48,128 nucleotides of DNA, taken from assembly GCA_033558025.1 (NCBI GenBank), contig JAUCEF010000091.1:1-48128 (forward strand), given 5' to 3'. Of the stretch, positions 1-10,053 are shown piece by piece; position 1 is the first letter of the stretch, and each line of letters opens with the position of its first letter. The notes under the pieces are model-generated. The model ran no database searches. It was not told where the DNA came from and saw only the letters and a list, made by a program, of their open reading frames with translations. Source of the stretch: Phytophthora sp. 'mugwort' (lineage: Eukaryota > Oomycota > Peronosporomycetes > Peronosporales > Peronosporaceae). The translations under genes were made by a program, and so were the position numbers.

Positions 1-530
1 AGGTATTACATAAAAAATGAAAATATACCTTTTTATCCATATTTTTATACTAAAGATTTATTTGGATTAATGATCTTATTTTTGATTTTCTTTATTTTTA
101 TTTTTTTTTATCCTAATACATTAGGTCATCCCGATAATTATATTGAAGCAAATCCAATGAAAACACCTTTACATATCGTACCAGAATGGTATTTTTTACC
201 GTTTTATGCAATTTTAAGATCTATTCCTAATAAAATTGGCGGTGTTATAGCTATGTTTGGTTCATTACTTATTTTATTAACAATACCTTTTACAAATTCA
301 TCTGAAATTAGAAGTACAGCTTTTAGACCTATATTTAAAATTTGTTATTGGTTATTAGTTATAGCTTTTTTATTATTAGGTTGGGTTGGACAATGTCAGT
401 TGAATATCCTTATACTGAAATTGGTATTATAAGTATGATTTATTATTTTTTTTTTTTTATAATAATTATACCATTTTTAGGTAAATTAGAAACTTATTTA
501 GTACGTTATAATATTAATAAAAAATCTTAA
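1..530 (+). pseudogene. cob: cob 3' fragment, low-quality duplicate at contig start
   Basis: This is the C-terminal part of apocytochrome b, including the [14 protein letters not shown] segment. It matches the intact cob from 42136 onward nearly base for base. It starts mid-gene because the contig starts here. A missing C near 395 (TGTCAG against TGTCCAG in the good copy) shifts the frame, and other one-base losses follow. I read it as the unpolished overlapping end of a circular or concatemeric assembly, not as a biological pseudogene. Confidence 0.85.
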
Positions 531-554
531 TAAATAAAAATAAATAATTTAAAT

Positions 555-2114
555 TGTATTCATTGTACACGTTGTGTACGTTTTGCTAATGAAATTTGTG
601 GAATTGACGGTTTAGGTACAACAGGTCGTGGTAATAAAACTGAAATTAATTTTTATTCTTCAAATATTTTTAATCCGAATTTCTGGTAATTTAGTGATTT
701 ATGTCCTGTTGGTGCATTAACTTCTAAACCCTATACTTTTAAAGCACGTTCTTGGGAATTAAAAAAAAAGAGGGTATTGCTATTTTAGATAGTATTGGTT
801 CAAATATTAAAATTGATATTTTTAATAATGAAATTATACGTATTTTACCTAAAACTAATTTTAATATTAATAAAGAATGGATATCAGATAAAACAAGATA
901 TTTTTTGATAGTTTACAATATCAAACGATTAAAATATCCATTATTAAAAGATAATCAAAACAATTTTCATAGGATTTCTTGGTTAGATGCTCTAAATATT
1001 ATTAATAAAAAATTGATAATTACAGATAGTTTTAATGCTAAAAGTATTATTGGTGATTTAACTGATTTAGAATCTCTTTTTTTATTAAAAAAAAATTTAA
1101 ATAATTAGGAATTTCAAATGTAAATTATGAACAATTTTTAAAAATCGACAAATTAAGATAAATTCTGATTTAGCTTCAAATTTTTTATTTAATAATACTT
1201 TAAAATCTATTGAAGAATCTGATGTTTGTTTAATAATTGGTAGTGATATTCGTCAAGAAGGTTCTATTTTAAATATTCATTTAATTAATCGTTTAAAAAA
1301 AGGAAATTTTAAAATAGCATATATCGGTAATAAATTAATTTTACTTATCCAGTAAAACATTTAGGATTAACTTTTAAAACTTAATAAATATTATTTTAGG
1401 AAAACATGTATTTTGTAAACAATTAAAAAAAGCAAAAAAACCTTTAATTATTATAGGTAGTAATATTTTAAATCAAAAAAATGGTTTTTTTTTATTATCA
1501 AAATTAAAAAATTTATCATTTATTAACCATAATATTAATTTCTTTAATTTTCAAACTTCTTTAATTAATTTTTTTGAAATTACTTTTCCAAAATCATTAA
1601 ATATGTTAAATAATTCAAAATTATATTATTTATTTAATACAAATTTACAAAATAAATTAAAAATAACTAAAATAGTTTTGTTATTTATCAAGGACATCAT
1701 TTTACTAAAGATGCTCAAAATTCAAATCTAATTTTACCTGGATTAACTTTTTTAGAAAAAAAATGGAATGTATATTAATTTAGAAGGTTTTATTCAAAAA
1801 AATGAACAAATTTTAAATGTAAATATAGAACAACGTAAAGATTCTATAATTTATAGAAATCTTTATAAATTTTTATTAAATAAAAATCAATCTAAATCAG
1901 AAGCTTTTTAAAATTAAAGATATTTTACCTATTTATTAAAAAAAAAAATAAAAATTATTTATAATTTTAGTTTTAATAAAAATTTTTAAAAATTAATATT
2001 AATTTTTTAGATTCATTAATTAAAAATAATTATTATACAAATATATTAGAACAATATTCAAAAATATTGATTAATTCTAATAAAATTTTCAAAAATCAAT
2101 CAAAATTATTATGA
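555..2114 (+). pseudogene. nad11: nad11 3' fragment, indel-ridden duplicate
   Basis: This is a copy of the 5'-truncated nad11 at 42693-44264. It opens at the codon for Cys146 of the full protein, just after cob. Many single-base losses in A and T runs break the frame (for example near 671-700, 900, 1110, 1145, 1335 and 1910). The same region is uninterrupted in the copies at 4731-6302 and 42693-44264, so the breaks look like consensus errors at a low-coverage contig end. The truncation itself is real and marks the inverted-repeat boundary. Confidence 0.85.
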
Positions 2115-3088
2115 TATACACAATTTTAAAATTTTTAATTTTCATATTACCTTTATTAATTGCTGTGGCTTATTTTACTTTAGTTGAACGTAAAATATTA
2201 GCTTCTATTCAAAGAAGAAGAGGACCTAATGTTGTAGGTACTTTTGGATTATTACAACCATTAGCTGATGGTCTTAAATTATTCGTAAAAGAAACAATTT
2301 TACCAAGTAATGCTGATGTAATTTTTATTTATATTTGCACTATTTTAGCTTTTTTTTAAGTCTATTAAGTTGGACAATAATACCTTTAGGTTTTGGTATG
2401 TTTTTTACTGAATTAAATATTGGTATTTTATATTTAATAGCAATTTCATCTTTAGGTGTATACGGTGTTATTATAGGTGGTTGGTCAAGTAATTCTAAAT
2501 ATTCGTTTTTAGGGGCTTTAAGATCAACAGCACAAATGATTTCATATGAATTAACTATTGGGTTTTCAATTCTTTCAGTAATTGTTTGTGCAAAATCTTT
2601 AAATTTATTTCTATTATTTGGGCACAAAAAACGGTATGGTATTGTTTTCCTCTTTTTCCTATTTTTATAATTTTTTTTATATCTTGTTTAGCAGAAACAA
2701 ATCGACATCCCTTTGATTTACCTGAAGCTGAAGCTGAATTAGTTTCAGTTATAATGTAGAATATTCTGCAATGGGTTTTGCATTATTTTTTTTAGGTGAA
2801 TATGCTAATATGTTATTAATGAGTAGTTTAACTACGATTTTATTTTTAGGTGGTTGGTTAGCACCTTTCCCTTTTAGTATAAATTGTATTAATTTTTTAC
2901 CCGGATCTTTTTGGTTTAGTATTAAAATTTGTTTTTTTGTTGTTTTATTTGTAGTTGCTCGAGCTATTTTACCTCGATATCGTTATGACCAATTAATGCG
3001 TTTAGGTTGGAAAGTATTTCTACCTTTTTCATTATCCTGGTTTTTATATACTGCAAGTATTTTAATAAGTTTTAATTGGTTAATTTAA
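2111..3088 (+). pseudogene. nad1: nad1, frameshifted duplicate at contig start
   Basis: This is a third copy of NADH dehydrogenase subunit 1. It begins with the same ATG that overlaps the nad11 TGA stop. Frameshifts near 2335, 2610 and 2750 split it into pieces. The copies at 3754-4734 (minus) and 44261-45241 (plus) are intact and identical in protein, so this one should not be annotated as a distinct gene. Confidence 0.85.
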
Positions 3089-3090
3089 TT

Positions 3091-3393
3091 ATGAATATTT
3101 TAAATCATTTTATTTTTACTTTTTTTTTATTCTGTCTTGGATTATTTGGTATAATTTTAAATAGACAGAATATTATTATTATTTTAATGTCTATTGAATT
3201 ATTATTATTATCAATTAATTTAAATTTTTATTTATTTTGCAGTTTTAATTGATGATATAATAGGACAAGTTTTTCTTTATTAATTTTAACAGTAGCTGCA
3301 GCAGAATCAGCTATTGGATTAGCTATTATGATTATTTTCTTTAAATTATATGGAGATATTTCAATTTATAAAATAAATTTATTATCATTATAA
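3091..3393 (+). pseudogene. nad4L: nad4L, frameshifted duplicate at contig start
   Basis: This corresponds to the intact nad4L at 45244-45546. Length differences in T runs near 3228 and 3272 disturb the frame. It runs directly into the palindromic 67-bp repeat junction at 3335-3512. Confidence 0.8.
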
Positions 3394-3512
3394 TAAATTT
3401 ATTTTATAAATTGAAATATCTCCATATAATTTAAAGAAAATAAATTTATTATAATGATAATAAATTTATTTTATAAATTGAAATATCTCCATATAATTTA
3501 AAGAAAATAATC
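3335..3512. repeat. Head-to-head junction of 67-bp repeats (left copy)
   Basis: The 67-bp unit starts TTTTCTTTAAATTATATGGA and derives from the nad4L 3' end. Here one forward unit (3335-3401) is followed by one inverted unit (3402-3468), then by the inverted unit that belongs to the minus-strand nad4L. Units are separated by a 26-bp near-palindromic core that is symmetric except for two positions, so its orientation can be scored. This is the hinge between the two inverted-repeat arms. Confidence 0.85.
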
Positions 3513-3751
3513 ATAATAGCTAATCCAATAGCTGATTCTGCTGCAGCTACTGTTAAAATTAATAAAGAAAAAACTTGTCCTATTATATCATCAATTAAAA
3601 CTGCAAAATAAATAAAATTTAAATTAATTGATAATAATAATAATTCAATAGACATTAAAATAATAATAATATTCTGTCTATTTAAAATTATACCAAATAA
3701 TCCAAGACAGAATAAAAAAAAAGTAAAAATAAAATGATTTAAAATATTCAT
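3449..3751 (-). CDS. nad4L: NADH dehydrogenase subunit 4L
   Basis: This is a 100-residue membrane subunit of complex I with three hydrophobic helices, the usual size for ND4L. I use ATG at 3751 ([11 protein letters not shown]); an upstream in-frame TTG at 3766 lies inside the nad1 coding end and is unlikely. It follows nad1 with a 2-nt gap on the same strand, so nad11-nad1-nad4L form one transcription unit. The last codons lie inside the 67-bp repeat, so the gene's 3' end is the source of that array. An identical protein is encoded at 45244-45546. Confidence 0.93.
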   Translation of the reverse strand: MNILNHFIFTFFLFCLGLFGIILNRQNIIIILMSIELLLLSINLNFIYFAVLIDDIIGQVFSLLILTVAAAESAIGLAIMIIFFKLYGDISIYKINLLSL

Positions 3752-3753
3752 AA

Positions 3754-4734
3754 TTAAATTAACCAATTAAAACTTATTAAAATACTTGCAGTATATAAAA
3801 ACCAGGATAATGAAAAAGGTAGAAATACTTTCCAACCTAAACGCATTAATTGGTCATAACGATATCGAGGTAAAATAGCTCGAGCAACTACAAATAAAAC
3901 AACAAAAAAACAAATTTTAATACTAAACCAAAAAGATCCGGGTAAAAAATTAATACAATTTATACTAAAAGGGAAAGGTGCTAACCAACCACCTAAAAAT
4001 AAAATCGTAGTTAAACTACTCATTAATAACATATTAGCATATTCACCTAAAAAAAATAATGCAAAACCCATTGCAGAATATTCTACATTATAACCTGAAA
4101 CTAATTCAGCTTCAGCTTCAGGTAAATCAAAGGGATGTCGATTTGTTTCTGCTAAACAAGATATAAAAAAAATTATAAAAATAGGAAAAAGAGGAAAACA
4201 ATACCATACCGTTTTTTGTGCCCAAATAATAGAAATTAAATTTAAAGATTTTGCACAAACAATTACTGAAAGAATTGAAAACCCAATAGTTAATTCATAT
4301 GAAATCATTTGTGCTGTTGATCTTAAAGCCCCTAAAAACGAATATTTAGAATTACTTGACCAACCACCTATAATAACACCGTATACACCTAAAGATGAAA
4401 TTGCTATTAAATATAAAATACCAATATTTAATTCAGTAAAAAACATACCAAAACCTAAAGGTATTATTGTCCAACTTAATAGACTTAAAAAAAAAGCTAA
4501 AATAGGTGCAAATATAAATAAAATTACATCAGCATTACTTGGTAAAATTGTTTCTTTTACGAATAATTTAAGACCATCAGCTAATGGTTGTAATAATCCA
4601 AAAGTACCTACAACATTAGGTCCTCTTCTTCTTTGAATAGAAGCTAATATTTTACGTTCAACTAAAGTAAAATAAGCCACAGCAATTAATAAAGGTAATA
4701 TGAAAATTAAAAATTTTAAAATTGTGTATATCAT
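3754..4734 (-). CDS. nad1: NADH dehydrogenase subunit 1
   Basis: This is the ND1 quinone-chamber subunit in the membrane arm of complex I: 326 residues, normal length. Diagnostic segments are [19 protein letters not shown] near the N-terminus, [11 protein letters not shown] in the middle and [20 protein letters not shown] in the second half. The ATG at 4734 overlaps the TGA stop of nad11 by 4 nt (ATGA), implying coupled expression. It is one of two intact identical copies in the inverted repeat. Confidence 0.97.
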   Translation of the reverse strand: MIYTILKFLIFILPLLIAVAYFTLVERKILASIQRRRGPNVVGTFGLLQPLADGLKLFVKETILPSNADVILFIFAPILAFFLSLLSWTIIPLGFGMFFTELNIGILYLIAISSLGVYGVIIGGWSSNSKYSFLGALRSTAQMISYELTIGFSILSVIVCAKSLNLISIIWAQKTVWYCFPLFPIFIIFFISCLAETNRHPFDLPEAEAELVSGYNVEYSAMGFALFFLGEYANMLLMSSLTTILFLGGWLAPFPFSINCINFLPGSFWFSIKICFFVVLFVVARAILPRYRYDQLMRLGWKVFLPFSLSWFLYTASILISFNWLI

Positions 4735-6737
4735 AATAATTTTGATTGATTTTTGAAAATTTTATTAGAATTAATCAATATTTTTGAATATTGTTCTAAT
4801 ATATTTGTATAATAATTATTTTTAATTAATGAATCTAAAAAATTAATATTAATTTTTAAAAATTTTTTATTAAAACTAAAATTATAAATAATTTTTATTT
4901 TTTTTTTTAATAAATAAGGTAAAATATCTTTAATTTTTAAAAAAGCTTCTGATTTAGATTGATTTTTATTTAATAAAAATTTATAAAGATTTCTATAAAT
5001 TATAGAATCTTTACGTTGTTCTATATTTACATTTAAAATTTGTTCATTTTTTTGAATAAAACCTTCTAAATTAATATACATTCCATTTTTTTCTAAAAAA
5101 GTTAATCCAGGTAAAATTAGATTTGAATTTTGAGCATCTTTAGTAAAATGATGTCCTTGATAAATAACAAAACTATTTTTAGTTATTTTTAATTTATTTT
5201 GTAAATTTGTATTAAATAAATAATATAATTTTGAATTATTTAACATATTTAATGATTTTGGAAAAGTAATTTCAAAAAAATTAATTAAAGAAGTTTGAAA
5301 ATTAAAGAAATTAATATTATGGTTAATAAATGATAAATTTTTTAATTTTGATAATAAAAAAAAACCATTTTTTTGATTTAAAATATTACTACCTATAATA
5401 ATTAAAGGTTTTTTTGCTTTTTTTAATTGTTTACAAAATACATGTTTTCCTAAAATAATATTTATTAAAGTTTTAAAAGTTAATCCTAAATGTTTTACTG
5501 GATAAGTAAAATTAATTTTATTACCGATATATGCTATTTTAAAATTTCCTTTTTTTAAACGATTAATTAAATGAATATTTAAAATAGAACCTTCTTGACG
5601 AATATCACTACCAATTATTAAACAAACATCAGATTCTTCAATAGATTTTAAAGTATTATTAAATAAAAAATTTGAAGCTAAATCAGAATTTATCTTAATT
5701 TGTCGATTTTTTAAAAATTGTTCATAATTTACATTTGAAATTCCTAATTTATTTAAATTTTTTTTTAATAAAAAAAGAGATTCTAAATCAGTTAAATCAC
5801 CAATAATACTTTTAGCATTAAAACTATCTGTAATTATCAATTTTTTATTAATAATATTTAGAGCATCTAACCAAGAAATCCTATGAAAATTGTTTTGATT
5901 ATCTTTTAATAATGGATATTTTAATCGTTGATATTTTAAACTATCAAAAAAATATCTTGTTTTATCTGATATCCATTCTTTATTAATATTAAAATTAGTT
6001 TTAGGTAAAATACGTATAATTTCATTATTAAAAATATCAATTTTAATATTTGAACCAATACTATCTAAAATAGCAATACCCTCTTTTTTTTTTAATTCCC
6101 AAGAACGTGCTTTAAAAGTATAGGGTTTAGAAGTTAATGCACCAACAGGACATAAATCTACTAAATTACCAGAAAATTCGGATTTAAAAATATTTGAAGA
6201 ATAAAAATTAATTTCAGTTTTATTACCACGACCTGTTGTACCTAAACCGTCAATTCCACAAATTTCATTAGCAAAACGTACACAACGTGTACAATGAATA
6301 CATCTTGTCATAATTGTTTTAATAAAAGGACCACAATATTTATCTTCAACGCCACGTTTTTTAAAAAAAAAACGACTACGATCCGATCCAAAAATCATTG
6401 TTTGATCTTGTAAATCACATTCTGACGCTTGATCACAAATAGGACAATCTAATGGATGATTTATTAAAAGAAATTCTAATACACTTTCACGTGCTTTTTG
6501 TACTAAAGGAGTATTAGTAAATATTTTCATATTTGGTATTAAAGGCATTGCACATGAAGCTACAGGTTTAGGGGAATTTTCGATTTCAACTAAACACATA
6601 CGACAATTACCGGCAATTTGTAAATTCTCTTGAAAACAGAATTTAGGGATTTGAATTTTAAAATTATTACATGCTTGTAAAACTGTTAAATTTTTATTAA
6701 CTTTTAATTCGATATTGTTAATATATATATTAATCAT
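4731..6737 (-). CDS. nad11: NADH dehydrogenase subunit 11, full length
   Basis: This is the 75-kDa NuoG-type iron-sulfur subunit of complex I: 668 residues. The N-terminal 2Fe-2S domain has Cys34, Cys45, Cys48 and a further Cys in PVASCAMPL. It is followed by [18 protein letters not shown] and the 4Fe-4S region [17 protein letters not shown] (from about residue 145) with a later [12 protein letters not shown]. The C-terminal molybdopterin-like domain is diverged and Asn/Lys/Ile-rich. It ends in TGA, so TGA is a stop here. Only this copy has residues 1-145; the other arm is truncated. A large mitochondrial nad11 is typical of stramenopiles such as oomycetes. Confidence 0.95.
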   Translation of the reverse strand: MINIYINNIELKVNKNLTVLQACNNFKIQIPKFCFQENLQIAGNCRMCLVEIENSPKPVASCAMPLIPNMKIFTNTPLVQKARESVLEFLLINHPLDCPICDQASECDLQDQTMIFGSDRSRFFFKKRGVEDKYCGPFIKTIMTRCIHCTRCVRFANEICGIDGLGTTGRGNKTEINFYSSNIFKSEFSGNLVDLCPVGALTSKPYTFKARSWELKKKEGIAILDSIGSNIKIDIFNNEIIRILPKTNFNINKEWISDKTRYFFDSLKYQRLKYPLLKDNQNNFHRISWLDALNIINKKLIITDSFNAKSIIGDLTDLESLFLLKKNLNKLGISNVNYEQFLKNRQIKINSDLASNFLFNNTLKSIEESDVCLIIGSDIRQEGSILNIHLINRLKKGNFKIAYIGNKINFTYPVKHLGLTFKTLINIILGKHVFCKQLKKAKKPLIIIGSNILNQKNGFFLLSKLKNLSFINHNINFFNFQTSLINFFEITFPKSLNMLNNSKLYYLFNTNLQNKLKITKNSFVIYQGHHFTKDAQNSNLILPGLTFLEKNGMYINLEGFIQKNEQILNVNIEQRKDSIIYRNLYKFLLNKNQSKSEAFLKIKDILPYLLKKKIKIIYNFSFNKKFLKININFLDSLIKNNYYTNILEQYSKILINSNKIFKNQSKLL

Positions 6738-6820
6738 TTTAATGATAAAAAATTAAATAAAATATAAATTTATTTTCACTAAAAAGATATATTTTATTTA
6801 AAATATATTATTATAGTAAT

Positions 6821-6902
6821 ATCAAAGAAGGGATTTGAACCCTTAACGCTTTTAAGCTTTACATCCTAAGTGTAACGTGTTTACCAATTTCACCACTTTG
6901 AT
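6821..6902 (-). tRNA. trnL(uag): tRNA-Leu(UAG)
   Basis: The acceptor stem ATCAAAG/CTTTGAT pairs fully. The T arm has GGGTTCAAATCCC, there is a class II variable arm, and the anticodon loop CTTAGGA gives UAG. It lies next to trnL(uaa) on the same strand. Confidence 0.93.
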
Positions 6903-6911
6903 AATAAAAAT

Positions 6912-6993
6912 ACCTACTATTGGACTTGAACCAATAACCCTAAAAGGGAACAGATTTTAAATCTATCGTGTTTACCAATTTCACCAAGTAGGC
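6912..6993 (-). tRNA. trnL(uaa): tRNA-Leu(UAA)
   Basis: The acceptor stem GCCTACT/AGTAGGT pairs with one G-U. The anticodon loop TTTAAAA gives UAA, with a long variable arm. The D arm is nearly identical to the neighbouring trnL(uag), suggesting tandem duplication followed by anticodon change, or conserved leucine identity. Confidence 0.93.
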
Positions 6994-7011
6994 TAATATT
7001 TTTTTAAATAT

Positions 7012-7755
7012 ATGAAAAAAAAAAAAATAATAACTTATTTACAATTACATTTATTTGAATTAAAATATAATTTTTTTATACTTTTAATCACTTTTTTTTA
7101 TCTTTTTATAATTTCATATTATTTTTCTGATCAATTAATATATTTATTAGTTAATAATTTACTTAATAAAAATATGTTAAAATATTTTATTTTTACTAAT
7201 ATTACTGAAATTTTTATTACTAATATTTTTATAGCAATTTTCATAACAACTTTTATAACAATTCAATTAAGTTTTTTATTATTTTGGTTTTTTTTATCAA
7301 AAGGTTTATATAAATTTGAAAATTTTATTTTTATAAAATTTTATATTTTTTTTATAATTTTTAATTTTTTTATAATAAAATTTATTTTTACTAATATTAT
7401 TCCACATATTTGGGATTTTTTATTAAATTTAAATTTTTCAAATTTATATCTTTTAACAATTTATTTTGAACCAAAAATTGATAATTATTTTGATTTTATT
7501 TTTTCTTCTTTTATTTATATATTTATAATATTTATTTATTTTTTTTCTTTATTTTTTTTTATATCAAATAATATTTTAAAAATTAAAATAATTATTAATT
7601 TAAGAAAATTCTTTTATTTAAAAATAATATTATTGAGTGCTTTAATTACACCACCAGATATATTTAATTTTATATTAATTTATTTTATCTTTTTTTTTTT
7701 TTTTGAAATATTTATTTATATTTCAATATATTTAAATAAATATAAATTAATTTAA
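7012..7755 (+). CDS. tatC: Sec-independent (Tat) translocase subunit TatC
   Basis: This is a 247-residue, very hydrophobic protein with about six transmembrane helices. TatC inserts in the mitochondrial inner membrane and recognises twin-arginine substrates (the Rieske protein in known cases). Supporting features are the N-terminal cytosolic-type segment with LQLHLFELKYN, which resembles the TatC HLxELR motif, and ALITPPDIFNF before the last helices, matching the family's TPPD signature. It was formerly called ymf16 or mttB in mitochondrial genomes. It is oriented opposite to nad11. A TatA-like short frame occurs elsewhere in the window (24160-24258). Confidence 0.93.
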   Translation: MKKKKIITYLQLHLFELKYNFFILLITFFYLFIISYYFSDQLIYLLVNNLLNKNMLKYFIFTNITEIFITNIFIAIFITTFITIQLSFLLFWFFLSKGLYKFENFIFIKFYIFFIIFNFFIIKFIFTNIIPHIWDFLLNLNFSNLYLLTIYFEPKIDNYFDFIFSSFIYIFIIFIYFFSLFFFISNNILKIKIIINLRKFFYLKIILLSALITPPDIFNFILIYFIFFFFFEIFIYISIYLNKYKLI

Positions 7756-7950
7756 TTTATTTTTTTTTATAAAATTTAATTTACTTTTATTTAAATTGAT
7801 ATTTGTATTTGTAATAATATCTGTTTCTTTAAAAATTCTTAAATTTAATTGATAATTTTTTAAATACTTAATAGATGTTATTTTTAAAGAAGATCCATTT
7901 GTTAAAATAATTTTATTTTTATAGGTAAAAAATTTTTTATTTTTATTCAT
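7747..7950 (-). CDS. Small conserved-looking protein, possible mitoribosomal bL31-like
   Basis: This is a 67-residue lysine/asparagine-rich basic protein. I use the internal ATG at 7950 (MNKNKKFFTYKNKI), because the upstream ATG at 7980 would overlap trnC. The segment KIILTNGSSLKITSIKY resembles what I recall of mitochondrial bL31 proteins (a short beta strand with LxxGS), but the zinc-binding cysteines of bacterial L31 are absent. It sits tail-to-tail with tatC, overlapping its 3' end by 9 nt, and heads the side of the small minus cluster with rps11 and rps13, which supports a ribosomal role. The assignment is inference. Confidence 0.5.
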   Translation of the reverse strand: MNKNKKFFTYKNKIILTNGSSLKITSIKYLKNYQLNLRIFKETDIITNTNINLNKSKLNFIKKNKLN

Positions 7951-7967
7951 ATAATATAATTTATTTT

Positions 7968-8038
7968 GGCTAGATAACATAAAGGTAATGTAAAGGACTG
8001 CAAATCCTTTAATGACGGTTCGAATCCGTCTCTAGCTT
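7968..8038 (+). tRNA. trnC(gca): tRNA-Cys(GCA)
   Basis: The acceptor GGCTAGA/TCTAGCT has one G-U, the T arm is GACGG-TTCGAAT-CCGTC, and the anticodon loop is CTGCAAA (GCA). Confidence 0.95.
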
Positions 8039-8042
8039 TTAA

Positions 8043-8127
8043 AGGATAGAGTGGGATTTGAACCCACGGTATTATTACATACTTCAGTTTTCAAGACTGA
8101 CACCTTAAACCACTCGATCACCTATCC
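8043..8127 (-). tRNA. trnS(uga): tRNA-Ser(UGA)
   Basis: Class II tRNA with acceptor GGATAGG/TCTATCC, anticodon loop CTTGAAA (UGA), an extended variable arm and T arm GTGGG-TTCAAAT-CCCAC. Confidence 0.94.
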
Positions 8128-8136
8128 ATATTAAAA

Positions 8137-8550
8137 TTAACGTCTTTTTTGTTTTTTTAATCTACAACCATTAAAAGGTTTTGTTGTTTTATCTAAAATA
8201 TATTTTATTTTAATTTTTTTATTTTTTATATTTTTTAAAACATTATATCGACCTAAACCAGTACCATGTAAATAAATTTTTAATTTTTTTATTTTTTTTA
8301 ATTGAAGATATTTATTAATTTTATATACAATTAATTGAACATTATATGGTGTATTTTTTTTAAAACGTGTTTTTTTTAATGATTTTGTAGACCATTGTTT
8401 TAAAAGATTTCCTTTATAAGTTGTTAAACTTATAATAGTATTTTTTAAATTTGCTGTAATATGTAAATTTGTTAAAATTAAAGGATTTTTTTTTTTTAAA
8501 TTTATTTTTTTTTTAAATTTATTTTTAAAATTATATTTATTTTTATTCAT
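8137..8550 (-). CDS. rps11: Small-subunit ribosomal protein uS11
   Basis: This is a 137-residue basic protein of the mitoribosomal small-subunit platform. NLHITANLKNTIISLT near residue 27 matches the uS11 N-terminal strand (HIxAxxNNTIVTxT), and the C-terminus IYLHGTGLGRYNVLKN followed by DKTTKPFNGCRLKKQKRR matches the conserved GxGxGR and PHNGCRPKKxRR elements. It follows rps13 on the same strand with a 12-nt gap, the ancestral bacterial order rps13-rps11. Confidence 0.94.
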   Translation of the reverse strand: MNKNKYNFKNKFKKKINLKKKNPLILTNLHITANLKNTIISLTTYKGNLLKQWSTKSLKKTRFKKNTPYNVQLIVYKINKYLQLKKIKKLKIYLHGTGLGRYNVLKNIKNKKIKIKYILDKTTKPFNGCRLKKQKRR

Positions 8551-8562
8551 AGAATAATAACT

Positions 8563-8975
8563 TTATCTTTTTTTTTTTTTTTGACTTTTAAATGGTCGTT
8601 TATTACGTGAAATACGTTTTTGAATAAAAATTTTTTTTAATTTTTTAGATGTTTTTGAATTTGTATGAGTACGTTGTCCTCTAACAGGTAATCCCTGACT
8701 TTGTCTAATTCCACGATTACTTTTAATTTCTACTAATTCATTTAATCTTTCAGTTTTAATTTTTTTTAAAAGTTGTTCAACTTTTAAATTTTTATTAATA
8801 TAATTAACCAGTCGGTTTACATGGTTGTTTTTAAGTTTATTAAGGGTGATTTGAGGATTAATTCCTTATTTTTACAAATTTTCTTGGATTGAAATTCATT
8901 AATACCATATAATATAGTTAATGAATATAAAATACTTTTTGAATCTGAAATTGTTTTATTAAAAATATATAACAT
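8563..8975 (-). CDS. rps13: Small-subunit ribosomal protein uS13 (one-base frameshift in assembly)
   Basis: From ATG at 8975 the frame reads YGINEFQSKKICKN, then shifts near 8868-8876 into GINPQITLNKLKNNHVNRLV and runs to NRGIRQSQGLPVRGQRTHTN and a basic tail, stopping at 8563. That is the full uS13 plan: helix-two-turn-helix, GLPVRGQRT signature and basic C-terminus. Restoring a single A in the AA run gives 137 residues. A missing base in a short homopolymer is more likely than a real defect, because both halves are conserved. It precedes rps11. Confidence 0.88.
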
Positions 8976-9003
8976 AATAGATTTTATCTATATACCATAT
9001 AAA

Positions 9004-9810
9004 ATGATAGAAAAAAAAATAAAACCTATAACACCATCACAACGTCAAACATTTTTATTAAAAAAAGATAATTTAACTAAAATTTTTAAAATTAAATCTT
9101 TAACAAAAGGTTTTCAACGTGCTAATGGTAAAAATAATCAAGGTAAAATAACTATAAAACATCGCGGTGGTGGACATAAACGTTTATATAGAATAATTGA
9201 TTTTAATAGATCTAAAAATATTGAAGGTTATATTATTAAAATTTTATATGATCCTAATCGTTCCGCAAATATCGCTTATATTAAAAACAATTCTAAATCT
9301 TATTTAATTTTAGCACCGGAAGGTTTAAAAATTAATCAATATATAAAAAGTTCACCTAATGCTGAATTAAAAGTAGGTAATGCTTTACCATTACAAAATA
9401 TACCAATTGGTAGTTTAATTCATAATATTAGTTTATATCCAAAATCTAGAGGAAAATTAATAAGAAGTGCTGGAACATCTGCACAATTAATTCAAAAAAT
9501 TGATAATAAATACGCTCGAATTCGTTTAAATTCTGGTGAATTAAAATTAATTTTATTAACTTGTTATGCAACATTAGGTGTTGTATCTAATATTAATCAT
9601 AAAAAAATTAAATTAGGTAAAGCTGGGCGTTCACGTTGGTTAAATAGACGACCTTCTGTACGTGGTGTAGCAAAAAATCCTGTCGATCATCCACATGGTG
9701 GTGGTGAGGGTAAAACAAGTGGAGGGCGACCTTCTGTAACACCACAAGGTAAAATAACTAAAGGAAAGCCTACACGTAAAAAAACAAAAAAAAAATTAAT
9801 TATTAAATAA
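9004..9810 (+). CDS. rpl2: Large-subunit ribosomal protein uL2
   Basis: This 268-residue protein contributes to the peptidyl-transferase region of the mitoribosome. It shows the N-terminal OB region (KITIKHRGGGHKRLYRIIDF), the central SH3-like part (VGNALPLQNIPIGSLIHNI) and the C-terminal GVAKNPVDHPHGGGEGKTSGG loop with the essential histidine. Complete length for a bacterial-type uL2. It starts the plus-strand block rpl2-rps19-rps3-rpl16, a remnant of the bacterial S10 operon, and is divergent from rps13 with only 28 nt between starts. Confidence 0.97.
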   Translation: MIEKKIKPITPSQRQTFLLKKDNLTKIFKIKSLTKGFQRANGKNNQGKITIKHRGGGHKRLYRIIDFNRSKNIEGYIIKILYDPNRSANIAYIKNNSKSYLILAPEGLKINQYIKSSPNAELKVGNALPLQNIPIGSLIHNISLYPKSRGKLIRSAGTSAQLIQKIDNKYARIRLNSGELKLILLTCYATLGVVSNINHKKIKLGKAGRSRWLNRRPSVRGVAKNPVDHPHGGGEGKTSGGRPSVTPQGKITKGKPTRKKTKKKLIIK

Positions 9811-9813
9811 ATT

Positions 9814-10050
9814 ATGTCTAGAAGTAAATATAAAGGTCCATTTTTTAAAGTTAATTTATTAAAAAAAAAACAATGGATAAAAATAACTAATAAAAATTTA
9901 ACAATATTACCTGAATATAGTAATCATTCTGTAAGTATTTATAATGGTAAAATATTTATTAATTTGGAAATAAATGATAAAATGATTGGTTTTAAATTTG
10001 GTGAATTTATTAATACACGAAAAAAACATATATATAAAAAAAAAAAATAA
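9814..10050 (+). CDS. rps19: Small-subunit ribosomal protein uS19
   Basis: This is a 78-residue protein starting MSRSKYKGPFF, the family's usual opening (RSxxKGPF), with ILPEYSNHSVSIYNGKIF in the middle and KFGEFINTRKKHIYKKKK at the end (GEFxxTRxxxxH signature). It sits 3 nt after rpl2 and 3 nt before rps3, so it is certainly part of the same transcript. Confidence 0.95.
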   Translation: MSRSKYKGPFFKVNLLKKKQWIKITNKNLTILPEYSNHSVSIYNGKIFINLEINDKMIGFKFGEFINTRKKHIYKKKK

Positions 10051-10053
10051 ATT

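Larger units (their letters stand above)
3449..6302. repeat. Inverted repeat, minus-strand arm
   Basis: This 2.85-kb arm carries nad4L, nad1 and nad11 codons 146-668. It is the reverse complement of 42693-45546, and 3449-5708 recurs at 45869-48128. The outer boundary is sharp at 6302: inside nad11 on this arm, and just after the cob stop on the other arm. IRs are common in oomycete-type mitochondrial genomes; the arms here almost touch. Confidence 0.9.

Noticed and set aside
2340..2627. Minus-strand open frame inside nad1
   Set aside because: It is the antisense shadow of conserved nad1 sequence and has no gene features of its own.
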